Positions 55,414 through 62,555 of a DNA stretch of 64,000 nucleotides are shown in pieces (positions within the stretch are counted from its first letter, which is position 1; the number at the start of each line of letters is the position of its first letter). A model generated the notes under the pieces. The model was not told where the DNA came from. It saw only the letters and a program-made list of their open reading frames with translations, and searched no databases. The DNA is taken from positions 33,234 to 97,233 of the forward strand of contig NZ_JAHFZZ010000036.1 in NCBI RefSeq assembly GCF_018603905.1, given 5' to 3'. This DNA comes from Nonomuraea sp. NEAU-A123 (GTDB taxonomy: Bacteria > Actinomycetota > Actinomycetes > Streptosporangiales > Streptosporangiaceae). The translations under genes and the position numbers were made by a program.

Positions 55414-55811
55414 CGAGCACCGTGATCGGGCTGCTGCTCGCCGCCCGAGGCTGGGGCACTCGCGTGCATCTGCTGCTGGCCGACGACGGCGACCGCCTCT
55501 GTCTCCGGCACCTGACGGCCGCGCTGACCCTCGGCGACGGCGACAACGACACCGAGATCTCCGAGGTCGAGGAGTACCCGGCCGCCCGCCTGATCGTTGG
55601 GCGCCTGTCGCACTCTGGCGACCGGCCGCGCAACGAAGTGGCCGCGGCGCTGCTCGACCAGTACTTCCCGCCCGCCGCCAACCGCTGGTGGCTCGACATC
55701 CGCGGCAGCGTCGTCATCACCGGCCTGTGCCACTGCGGCGCCCCCGCGGACCTTCCCGCCCCCGTCTACGACGCGGCTCGCGCCGTGTCCATCCCGAGAG
55801 GAATCGCATGA
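55410..55811 (+). CDS. Hypothetical protein coupled to the PP2C-like gene
   Basis: This 133-aa protein starts with GTG in a 4-nt overlap. It has an acidic centre (LGDGDNDTEISEVEEYP) and a possible Cys pair (LCHCGAP) near the C terminus. Co-translation suggests shared function with the phosphatase, but nothing more can be said. Confidence 0.6.
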   Translation: MTSTVIGLLLAARGWGTRVHLLLADDGDRLCLRHLTAALTLGDGDNDTEISEVEEYPAARLIVGRLSHSGDRPRNEVAAALLDQYFPPAANRWWLDIRGSVVITGLCHCGAPADLPAPVYDAARAVSIPRGIA

Positions 55812-56107
55812 GCAGAAGAACTAGGCCCGCCGTCAACCCGGCCACCAGCCACAGCGTGATCACTACGAAGGCGCAGGGCTGCGGGTGGTCCCTCGCCACC
55901 AGCCCGGCCGACGAGGACGGCACTACCGAGATGATCCTGACCCGCGACGCATGGCGGATCATCGTCGCGTTCCGGACGGGGAAGGCGTGCGCGGCCGTCG
56001 TCCAGTACCCCGGCCAGTCCCGCCCGACGAGCGTCCTGGCGATCGGCAGGCTGAGACGCTACCTGCGGGGCGACCGGGAGCAGATGTCGGCATTCCGCCG
56101 TGGCTAG
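55808..56107 (+). CDS. Hypothetical protein of the element
   Basis: This 99-aa basic protein (MSRRTRPAVNPATSHSVITTKAQ) overlaps the upstream stop by 4 nt. Beyond its TAG stop the same frame continues with protein-like sequence to 56260 (VIVGKHAGVVENVVPEGEVK), so the gene may once have been longer, or a second ORF starts at GTG 56135. No family recognised. Confidence 0.55.
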   Translation: MSRRTRPAVNPATSHSVITTKAQGCGWSLATSPADEDGTTEMILTRDAWRIIVAFRTGKACAAVVQYPGQSRPTSVLAIGRLRRYLRGDREQMSAFRRG

Positions 56108-56134
56108 CGCGTCATCGTCGGGAAGCACGCCGGG

Positions 56135-56260
56135 GTGGTAGAGAACGTCGTCCCCGAAGGCGAGGTCAAGGTCCGGCTGATCATTCGATACGACGGCGGC
56201 AGCATGGGCGAGCCGTACACAACACACGTCCACGCCGAGAGAGGGGTGACTGCTGTTTGA
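56135..56260 (+). pseudogene. In-frame continuation after a stop codon
   Basis: The 41 codons from GTG 56135 (VVENVVPEGEVKVRLIIRYD, then GGSMGEPYTTHVHAERG) have good codon usage and lie in the frame of the preceding gene after TAG 56105-56107. There is no ribosome site before it. It may be the separated C-terminal part of the preceding gene. Confidence 0.35.
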
Positions 56261-56282
56261 GCCCGTCTGTCCGCTGAGCCGG

Positions 56283-56516
56283 TCAGCGCGGACGGTTCTT
56301 GGGCTCTATCAGGTCCTTCGGTGGGCTGCAGAAGACGAACGAAAAGAAGAACGGCGCGATGGTGAGGGCCAAGTAGACCACCGGCGTGAAGACGATGGTA
56401 ATGAACGGAAAGAAGATGATCATTTCGAGTACGGACATGTCCGATGAACCGAACGTGAGTGCAGCAGACATGACGACCGCGCCTATGAGGCTTACGATTA
56501 TCTTAAACGTCCGCAT
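56283..56516 (-). CDS. Small membrane protein, AT-rich
   Basis: This 77-aa protein starts MRTFKIIVSLIGAVVMSAAL and has two or three hydrophobic helices (to about residue 65) and a KDLIEPKNRPR tail. AGAGG precedes the ATG. Its lower GC content than the neighbours suggests separate origin within the element. Function unknown. Confidence 0.6.
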   Translation of the reverse strand: MRTFKIIVSLIGAVVMSAALTFGSSDMSVLEMIIFFPFITIVFTPVVYLALTIAPFFFSFVFCSPPKDLIEPKNRPR

Positions 56517-56568
56517 TATTGGTACCTCTGTTCGCGTGGGTGAACGATTCGTCACAGTTGTGACTACT

Positions 56569-57141
56569 TTAATTGCCGGGTTGCGAAGTCGAGTATGGAC
56601 TGGAATCCCGATGAGTCAGTGTTGAGGGGCGTTTGATTTGACGGACGAACGTCGCCAGAGGCAGCATCAGGCACGCACGGGCAGCCTGTTGGAAGCGGTC
56701 AAGGGAGGCTGTGTAACTGTCCAGGGCGGCCCGCCAGTCCTGAAGCGCCCCATCGACGGCGCCGCGTGCGATCCATTCGAGTCTCCAGACCGCCGCGTTC
56801 AGCATGTCGGCGGCGTCAATGCAATCCTGTGTGGAGAGTAGGACGACTCGCTCATATGTGCTCGTACGCGCACTCTCGAAGCCGTCCAAAGCCATGAGCC
56901 CGGCTTCCCGGTCGACGTCGGCCGCGAGATTGTCCCAGCCACGGGCCCGCACGAGTTGGCCGGCTACCCGGGCCATCTGCGTGACGGCGCCAAGGTACTC
57001 GGTGAACGCTTCGTACCTGCGGACGTCCCAGCGAATGATCATTTCTCGTTGATTACGAGCCTTATCCATACGGGCCGCGAACACATAGGAAATCGTTGCA
57101 CCAATGACCACTCCGGCGAGCGCGAGAAACTGTGTCAACAT
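56569..57141 (-). CDS. Membrane-anchored helical protein
   Basis: This 190-aa protein has an N-terminal membrane helix (MLTQFLALAGVVIGATISYVF) and a long, largely helical cytoplasmic part (RNQREMIIRWDVRRYEAFTEYLGAVTQMARVAG). The ATG at 57141 follows GGGAGG. The gene is monocistronic and divergent from the pseudogene to its right. No family named; proteins of this shape are frequent in phages and plasmids. Confidence 0.65.
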   Translation of the reverse strand: MLTQFLALAGVVIGATISYVFAARMDKARNQREMIIRWDVRRYEAFTEYLGAVTQMARVAGQLVRARGWDNLAADVDREAGLMALDGFESARTSTYERVVLLSTQDCIDAADMLNAAVWRLEWIARGAVDGALQDWRAALDSYTASLDRFQQAARACLMLPLATFVRQIKRPSTLTHRDSSPYSTSQPGN

Positions 57142-57278
57142 GCGCTGCCTCCCGGTATGACTGTTGTATGCCGACAGTTTGTACGGGTGTCTCGGCGAGC
57201 CGCAAGGGGAATGTGGTACCGATCTGAGGCTCGTCATGGTCATTGCCGTCGAATTGTCAGCAATTGCAGTATTGGTTC

Positions 57279-58460
57279 CGTTTGGCCGATTCCCGGCTGG
57301 GGGTACTAGGCCGGGGCAAGAGCATCACCGAGAACGACGCGGCGCAGAGTGCTGCCCAGCGCGCGAACGCGGTCGGCAACAGCTACGTCGCTCCGCGACT
57401 CCGGCCGTGACCGCGCGCCGCATCAAGACGGCAGAGTCCGAGTTACGCAAGATCGAGAAGAACCTGGACGGCTACCAGCGGGCGTTCCGCGACCACTCGG
57501 GCAACCCGTACTACATCGAGAAGCACGAGCCTGCCGAGGGCGACTACCGGGAGATGCAGCTCGCCCGCAAGGCGCAGTTGGAGAACCAGCTCGAATACGA
57601 CCGGGCGCAGCTCGTCGCTGCGGCGGGGGCGGGCGAGTACATCGAGTACGGCAAGCACAGCGTGCACGTCGGTGACACGGTCTCTACTGGCGCCGGAGCG
57701 TCGTGCTGAAAGTCAACCGGGTGACGGTAAGCGCCGATTCCGGCTACTCCTGGCCCGACAAGGTGCCCTTCACCGACATCCGCGCCATCGAATGCCCGCA
57801 CGGGGAGGATGGGCCGGCCGTCATCGCGCCGAATCGGCCCGCGAAGAAGGCCCCGGCCAGGCCGAAAGTCGAGGTGTCGAAGCTCGACACCGAGAAGCTC
57901 AAGGCGGCCGCGAACATGGCTGACAACATGCGGGTGGGCCGGGAGCGTGAGGCGTTCGTGTCCCCGCCCGCTGTGGTGGACCGGCTCAAGGACCTAGCCG
58001 AGATCGAGCCCGGCATGACGGTCCTCGAACCCTCGGCGGGCACCGGCAACATCGCGGCGGCCGCTGTCGAGTTGGGCGCGGCTGTGGACTGCGTCGAGCT
58101 CGACAGCGGCTTGGCGAAGGTCCTGGCCGAGCGCGTTTCTGGCGTGAATCGCCTCAGCATCCGAGACTTCCTCGATCTGGAGCCGGACGGCCAGTCGTTC
58201 GACCGGGTCGTGATGAACCCGCCGTTCTCTGGCGGCAGGACATCGCGCACATCACGCACGCCCTGCAGTTCCTCAAGCCCGGTGGCCGGCTCGTCGCGGT
58301 GATAGCCGCCGGGGTACTCCACCAGCAGTTCAAGGCGGCCGAACGGTTTCGCGCCCTGGTGGAGGAGCGCGACGGCCGGTTCGAGGAGCTGCCCGAGGGC
58401 TCGTTCGCCCCAGCGACCGGCATCAACACGGTCGTCGTGGTCATCCCCGCAGAGCAGTAG
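57279..58460 (+). pseudogene. DUF3560/N6-adenine DNA methyltransferase fusion, 5'-truncated with three frameshifts
   Basis: Adjacent frames read in order as one protein. RLGVLGRGKSITENDAAQSA runs to a stop at 57407-57410, then VTARRIKTAESELRKIEKNL and YREMQLARKAQLENQLEYD to about 57684, then YWRRSVVLKVNRVTV and a SAM-methylase domain (TVLEPSAGTGNIAAAAVELG, catalytic MNPPFSGGR) to about 58232, then QDIAHITHALQFLKPGGRLV to a stop at 58460. Three one-base deletions (near 57407, 57684 and 58232) would restore continuity. The DUF3560 N terminus is missing upstream. Fusions of this type occur in actinobacterial phages and plasmids. It is read as a decayed gene; sequencing error is less likely because neighbouring genes are intact. 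Confidence 0.75.
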
Positions 58461-58475
58461 CCGCCGCCCGTACTC

Positions 58476-58499
58476 GCCCCCGCCTGCTGAGGCGGGGGC
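58476..58499. terminator. Hairpin between the methyltransferase pseudogene and the XRE gene
   Basis: GCCCCCGCC and GGCGGGGGC form a perfect 9-bp stem with a 6-nt loop, placed between convergent genes. Confidence 0.65.
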
Positions 58500-58561
58500 A
58501 TCCTGCCGAAAACTCTGTGAAGATCATTTTGCTATGCGGGCGCGAATACGAAGCAGAAAGG

Positions 58562-59416
58562 CTACGACCCGGGTGTCACTCGCTCGCCAGCGTTCCAGGT
58601 TTGTAGGAACTGATCAAGGAAGTAGTCGAACCAGTCGGGGTCGTGCTCATGCTCGATGCGGAATGTAGGACGTAGCTCGTGCTTGCCCCGAAATGAACTG
58701 AGCCGAAGATCCATCTTCCCGTGCGGTGAGTCAGGATCATAAGCGTATAAAGTATATGGGCCGAGATAGTCGACTACGCGAAGCTCGAAACCTTTCTGCT
58801 CGGACAGTGGTTCGAGCAGGTTAAGGTTATATTGCAGTCTCCTATTCAACGCCTCTGCGCTCTTGTTGGCGCGGAAAGCCGACATTGTGAGGCTCGTGCT
58901 AGGTCCAGTCTCATCGCTCGGTTTGATCAAGAGTATCTTGATCTTTGTGCCGTTTTCCAGTGCGCGCTCGAAATAATCAACTAGTCCAGGGATGTGCGCT
59001 GAAAGAGTCGCCCCCCAGAGCCACACTTCCTCTTGTGCTGTAAGAATTAGTCGCCGAATCTCGTTCTCGCTGTCCTCCTCTTGAAAGAATTGTGATGCGC
59101 GAATAATGCCGCCGCGCGTCGGCGTGAAGATTCCTTCGGCAGCGCGTTCTCGTGCCTCCCACCAGTGATCGATATCGCCCTGATCGGTGATCTTGCAGAC
59201 TTTGAGGAGACTTTCGAGCGTGGTCTTCGGAGGTAACCGTGTACCTGCCTCGAACTCGCTGAGGGAGGTTCTGGACAGCCCTGGTCCGTTACGGCCTTCC
59301 CTGTGTAGGTCTCTGAGCGATAGGCCACTATGGCGCCGGAGGCGATGCAGGCACTTGCCGAACTGGTCCGGGGTGCGTACCTCGGCGAGATCGTTTGCGT
59401 CGACGTTCTGGGTCAT
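58562..59416 (-). CDS. XRE-family regulator with PLD-like C-terminal domain
   Basis: This 284-aa protein has an N-terminal helix-turn-helix at about residues 17-75 (FGKCLHRLRRHSGLSLRDL, LSEFEAGTRLPP) and a C-terminal domain of about 170 residues from residue 115. That domain resembles phospholipase D-like/DUF5919 effector domains (AQEEVWLWGATLSAHIPGLVDYFERAL, KIKILLIKP). The canonical HxKxxxxD signature is not met, although HGKMD is present. The ATG has GGGAGG upstream. Palindromes lie 90-120 nt upstream. In other genomes such fusions link DNA-binding control to an effector; that is inference here. Confidence 0.75.
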   Translation of the reverse strand: MTQNVDANDLAEVRTPDQFGKCLHRLRRHSGLSLRDLHREGRNGPGLSRTSLSEFEAGTRLPPKTTLESLLKVCKITDQGDIDHWWEARERAAEGIFTPTRGGIIRASQFFQEEDSENEIRRLILTAQEEVWLWGATLSAHIPGLVDYFERALENGTKIKILLIKPSDETGPSTSLTMSAFRANKSAEALNRRLQYNLNLLEPLSEQKGFELRVVDYLGPYTLYAYDPDSPHGKMDLRLSSFRGKHELRPTFRIEHEHDPDWFDYFLDQFLQTWNAGERVTPGS

Positions 59417-59505
59417 ACTGTGCCTCCCGGGAAGAATTGACATTCCTATGGTATTGCGAGCGCCATCCGATCCAAAGCTGAGCAGCGTCCTGTTTTGGCC
59501 CATCT

Positions 59506-59536
59506 TTGTCCGGCCTGTCTGGCGGACAAGCCGGAC
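59506..59536. promoter_or_regulatory. Nested palindrome, candidate operator of the XRE protein
   Basis: TGTCCGGC (59506-59513) and GCCGGACA (59529-59536) form a perfect outer palindrome. TGTC-tggcg-GACA (59515-59527) forms an inner one, giving four TGTCCGGC-like half-sites. It lies between the XRE gene and a small plus-strand gene. Confidence 0.55.
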
Positions 59537-59664
59537 AGCATCACGAGTAGCGAGCGGCCTCGTACTGACATGTTGGGCCAGCCTGTTTCGTCCTGAGCTC
59601 TCGCAGGGACGGCTTGCGGCCTGGTGGAGTACTGCTCACTAGCGATTTCGCGAAGGGAGCGGGC

Positions 59665-59823
59665 ATGAGCTATTTGGTCGTGCAAGTCGCGCAGTGGACC
59701 GAGGCGTTGGCCGAAATTACGGTTGCTCTCAAATTCGCTACTGCGCTTATCATTTTCATCTCTACGACCGCGCGGTTCACCTTGCGAATGCGTAGTTGGT
59801 TGCGGCGTCGCAATCGTAGATAA
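59665..59823 (+). CDS. 52-aa single-span membrane protein
   Basis: The protein (MSYLVVQVAQWTEALAEITV, then ALKFATALIIFISTTARF) has one membrane helix and a strongly basic end (RSWLRRRNRR). AAGGGAG precedes the ATG. It is divergent from the XRE gene, with the nested palindrome in between, so it could be the regulated partner. Function unknown. Confidence 0.55.
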   Translation: MSYLVVQVAQWTEALAEITVALKFATALIIFISTTARFTLRMRSWLRRRNRR

Positions 59824-59850
59824 GCCCTTACTGTCCAGTCAGCTTTGTTC

Positions 59851-59896
59851 ACAGGGCCTGGATCGCCGTGAGCGGCGGATCGGATCTAGGCCCTGT
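59851..59896 (+). terminator. Long hairpin after the small membrane gene
   Basis: ACAGGGCCT (59851-59859) and AGGCCCTGT (59888-59896) are perfect 9-bp complements, 28 nt apart, with GATC complements inside. It may end the preceding transcript. Confidence 0.5.
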
Positions 59897-59920
59897 GCTT
59901 ATGAGGCTCTTCTCCTCGAA

Positions 59921-60181
59921 TTGCTAGAGCTGCCGACCAAGGGCTCGCGCGCCAATGTGCTTGCTCGCCTTGGCCGGGCCGCGCACTTGCTCGGTCGCGA
60001 CATCGAGACGGACAGCCGCCACCACCGGGTGTGGCTGCGCACCCGGAACCTCTACTACCCGTGCGTCGAGCACATCCTGACCGCCGCGCCCGCGCTGGCG
60101 AACCACAAGACCTATCGCTCCTTCGAGACGGCATGGCTGGCCGGGCTCAACGGGCCCGCCCAGCTCTCGCTCTCGTTCTAA
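59921..60181 (+). CDS. Hypothetical protein, start uncertain
   Basis: The frame encodes LGRAAHLLGRDIETDSRHHR and YYPCVEHILTAAPALANHKT and ends GPAQLSLSF. Third-position GC supports coding from about 59910, but only TTG 59921 or GTG 59957 are available as starts and neither has a clear ribosome site. It could be a 5'-truncated gene. No family recognised. Confidence 0.4.
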   Translation: MLELPTKGSRANVLARLGRAAHLLGRDIETDSRHHRVWLRTRNLYYPCVEHILTAAPALANHKTYRSFETAWLAGLNGPAQLSLSF

Positions 60182-60195
60182 CCCCTCACCATCTC

Positions 60196-60226
60196 GACGG
60201 CCTCGCCTGCCCAAGGCGGGGCCGTC
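60196..60226 (+). terminator. GC-rich hairpin before the cytosine-methyltransferase fragment
   Basis: GACGGCCTCGCC and GGCGGGGCCGTC form a 12-bp stem (one G-T pair) with a 7-nt loop. It resembles the other intergenic hairpins of the element. Confidence 0.6.
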
Positions 60227-60267
60227 CTGCTGAACGCGAAAGGAACATCGTCCAGGCCGAATCCTTC

Positions 60268-60705
60268 ATGATCCCCATGCGCGGGGGCGGCGACAAGGAG
60301 CGGGCCCGCCCGCTCTCCGACCCGCTCCACACGATCACCTCAGGCGGCAACCATCACGGACTCGTGGAGCCGCCGGAGGCGCTGCTGATTCCGTACTACC
60401 GCACCGGCGTGGCCCGGCCCACGTCACAGCCGATGGGGACGCTGTCCACGCACGACCGGTACGGGCTCGCCACTGCCGACCTGCCAGAGATCGACATAAA
60501 CGAGGTCGGCTTCAGGATGCTCGAACCTCACGAGATCGCCAGGGGCATGGCGTTCAACAACGGCTACGTGGTGCTCGGCGACAAGAGGTCGCAGGTGCGG
60601 CAGTACGGCAACGCCGTCACGCCGCCTGCTGCTGAGGTGCTGGTCTCTGCGCTGGTCGAGTGCATTACGGCTGAGGAACTGGAGCGCTACCTACCCGCCG
60701 CCTGA
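60268..60705 (+). pseudogene. 3' fragment of a DNA (cytosine-5) methyltransferase
   Basis: This 145-codon frame matches the C-terminal quarter of phage-type cytosine-5 methyltransferases: RARPLSDPLHTITSGGNHHG, VGFRMLEPHEIARGMAF, and VRQYGNAVTPPAAEVLVSAL (motifs IX-X region). The catalytic PCQ and ENV motifs and the SAM-binding N terminus are absent. A normal GAAAGGA ribosome site lies upstream at 60238 and is followed directly by this frame, as if an internal deletion fused the gene's leader to its 3' end. The product would be inactive as a methyltransferase. Confidence 0.75.
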
Positions 60706-60776
60706 CAGCTAATTGCGGTACCGCATTTGGCCCTGCTTGCACGGCAGGGCCCATCCCAAGAACGAAGGAGATCGTC

Positions 60777-60881
60777 ATGGCCACCCGCCATGTCGTGCAG
60801 ATGAGCGGCGGCGGTCTGGTCCGTCGTCGCAGGAAGGTTCGACAGCCGAGTCTGTTCGACACCGCGGCGGCTTGCTGCTGA
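60777..60881 (+). pseudogene. 5' remnant of a PAPS-reductase-like gene
   Basis: A 34-codon frame begins MATRHVVQMSGGGLVRR after GAAGGAG. The start HVVQxSGG is typical of phage/element PAPS reductase-like proteins (PP-loop SGGxxS), but the loop is already altered here and the frame ends at 60881. The rest of the gene is not visible. It is a likely deletion remnant. Confidence 0.4.
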
Positions 60882-60937
60882 TGTACGCACCGCTATGCCG
60901 CGCACAGCCTGGATTCGACGGGTGCGACTCCCGCTGC

Positions 60938-61600
60938 CTATCGGTGCAGGGCCGGATCTAGCCAGGCAGCGGAAACATCCTCGGGCTGACACCGGAGACC
61001 CTTCGCTCTCAGCTCGGTGGTGATCGTCAACCTGAAGGCGCCCGACACATCAACTTTGATCGCTTTATCCTCTCCCAAGGAGACGGACACCGTACGGACC
61101 TGCTTGCCGTCAACGAATACGGCGAAAGGGATGGGATCCTCAGGGATTCCGGAGGAATCAAGCAAAGCTACTGTTGCCGTAAAGGTGCGATATTTGCGCA
61201 GCAGGTTGATGTTGGCTCCATAATCCAAGCAACTGGCTTCTGCGATAAGCGAAGCTGAATACTGCTTGCCCTGCACCCTTGCCTCGCCAGTCGTGTAGGA
61301 AAACCACGAGTCACCGCCCTGGTCTGTCGACTGCAGATCCATTTCGACGAGGGGCTTCGCATCGTCCGATTTTGTCGATGAAGGGTCAGGTGAACGTGTC
61401 TTGGGTCGACTGCTTGAGGTGGTGTGAGGCTGCTGGGTTGCTTGCGCCAAGGGGGTGGTTTGCGGCAATGCGAGGTATGCCACTATCACACCAGCAGCCG
61501 TCAGTATGGCGGTGATTATGCCGACTATCCAGGTGGTCATCTTGGCGCCAGGGCGATCCGCCCATGGGGGGCGGCGCCGTTGAGTCGTTGGGGGAGTCAT
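60938..61600 (-). CDS. Membrane-anchored protein with NPCBM-like domain
   Basis: This 220-aa protein has an N-terminal membrane helix (TTWIVGIITAILTAAGVIVAYLAL), a Ser/Thr/Pro linker and a C-terminal beta domain (YSASLIAEASCLDYGANINL, KYRTFTATVALLDSS, IPFAVFVDGKQVRTVSVSLG) matching the pattern of NPCBM/NEW2 carbohydrate-binding domains. It would be exposed outside the cell. The start is uncertain (ATG 61600 or 61540; no strong ribosome site). Confidence 0.7.
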   Translation of the reverse strand: MTPPTTQRRRPPWADRPGAKMTTWIVGIITAILTAAGVIVAYLALPQTTPLAQATQQPHTTSSSRPKTRSPDPSSTKSDDAKPLVEMDLQSTDQGGDSWFSYTTGEARVQGKQYSASLIAEASCLDYGANINLLRKYRTFTATVALLDSSGIPEDPIPFAVFVDGKQVRTVSVSLGEDKAIKVDVSGAFRLTITTELRAKGLRCQPEDVSAAWLDPALHR

Positions 61601-61973
61601 GGAGGCGAGGGTAACGGTCGCAGCGTTGCGAAACAGGCGAATCAGTCAGTTGCTCTTGAATGGGTATACGTGCTGATCGGCAAGCAGGAGTTCGCGCTGG
61701 TGCAGCTCGAATGGCATATATATCGTATTTGCGTCCATTGGGCCTATCTGGGAGGAATTGCCTGTCGTGTAGTGCTATGGGCTAGCGAAAACGGGCGGCT
61801 TGTACCTCTGGAGCTATGAGTGTGCTGTGGGCGTCGGAATCTGCTGAAAGTGCCTGCAACGTCGCTCGCATGCAGAGGATGGACCTGTCTGACGCGTCAG
61901 AAGTGTCTGCAGCGTCTGGTGCGTACTTTAGAATTCTGTGCCAGCAGGCTTGTCGCACACGGGAGTTAGGCGC
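61601..61973. other. Gene-free region upstream of the HU-like gene
   Basis: This 373-nt AT-richer stretch shows no convincing gene. It contains the perfect palindrome TCTGACGCGTCAGA at 61888-61901 and TTAGAATTCTG at 61929, possibly part of a promoter for the HU-like gene. Confidence 0.45.
61888..61901. promoter_or_regulatory. TCTGACGCGTCAGA palindrome (site C)
   Basis: This is a perfect 14-bp palindrome followed by GTGTCTGCAGCGTCTGG, which repeats the word in degenerate form. It is the most symmetric member of the motif family also present at 49496 and 51832-51922. Confidence 0.6.
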
Positions 61974-62250
61974 GTGAACAAGGCAGACGTCATCGAGGAG
62001 CTCCGTCAGCGCACCGCCGCGCCGTCCCGTGCCGCCGCGGCGCGGAGCGTCCAGGCGTTCATCGACATCATCGTCGGCACCGTGGCTGCTGGCCAGGAGG
62101 TGCGGGTCGGCGGGCTCGGCGTGTTCGAGCGCGCGTATCACCAGGCGCGCGCGCCGGAACCCGAACGCCAACGAAGTGGTCGAGGTGCCCGGCAAGTGGG
62201 TCATCCGGTTCCGGCCGTCCGCCAAGGTCAAGGCCGCCGTCAACAAGTAA
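61974..62250 (+). pseudogene. HU-family DNA-binding protein gene with a frameshift
   Basis: The first frame begins VNKADVIEELRQRTAAPSRA and includes GGLGVFERAYHQARA, the HU fold up to its DNA-binding arm. The second frame continues RRNPNANEVVEVPGKWVIRF and ends KVKAAVNK, the expected arm and C terminus. The join falls in GCGCGCGCG at about 62143-62151, where one extra base breaks the frame. GGGAG precedes the GTG start. The gene is a typical late member of phage/plasmid modules and might be intact if the base is an error. Confidence 0.7.
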
Positions 62251-62261
62251 CAACACCAGCT

Positions 62262-62298
62262 CGTCGGCGGTCCGCTGCGGGGGCGCGGACCGCCGACG
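62262..62298 (+). terminator. Strong hairpin after the HU-like gene
   Basis: CGTCGGCGGTCCGC and GCGGACCGCCGACG form a perfect 14-bp stem with a 9-nt loop, 11 nt after the gene's stop. Confidence 0.75.
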
Positions 62299-62555
62299 TT
62301 TCCATTTGCGAAGGGCGCCATATGGAGCGGTGGCAGCTACGGACCAATTGGACTGTCTCAAGACCCAACTACAACCTTCAACGCAGTTCTGGCAGACGAT
62401 TCGGGACTACGCCCGGCGTAGGCGGCCCCGTGTCGCGCGACACCCCACCCACGGTGGGCTGCATGCCCTTCGCACTTGCGGCGCCTTGCGTTCGTTGACC
62501 TGCGCTTTCGGCAGATCCGCAGTACAGCCCTAAGCGGTCGCGGTAGGTTGGCCCA

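Larger units (their letters stand above)
47994..62300. mobile_element. Degraded integrative element (integrated plasmid or prophage remnant)
   Basis: The segment starts with a tyrosine integrase reading toward its left edge and carries a Rep-like winged-helix gene, runs of small unknown genes with 4-nt overlaps, DNA methyltransferase remnants, an HU-like gene and XRE regulator, while lacking conjugation (FtsK/TraB), capsid, tail and lysis genes. Base composition becomes AT-richer from about 56 kb. Edges are approximate: the left edge is set near the integrase 3' end, and the right edge was not found. No flanking tRNA or direct repeat was recognised by eye. Confidence 0.65.

Noticed and set aside
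61424..61819. Plus-strand frame after the NPCBM-like gene
   Set aside because: It runs antisense over that gene's start, lacks a ribosome site and has no protein-like pattern.
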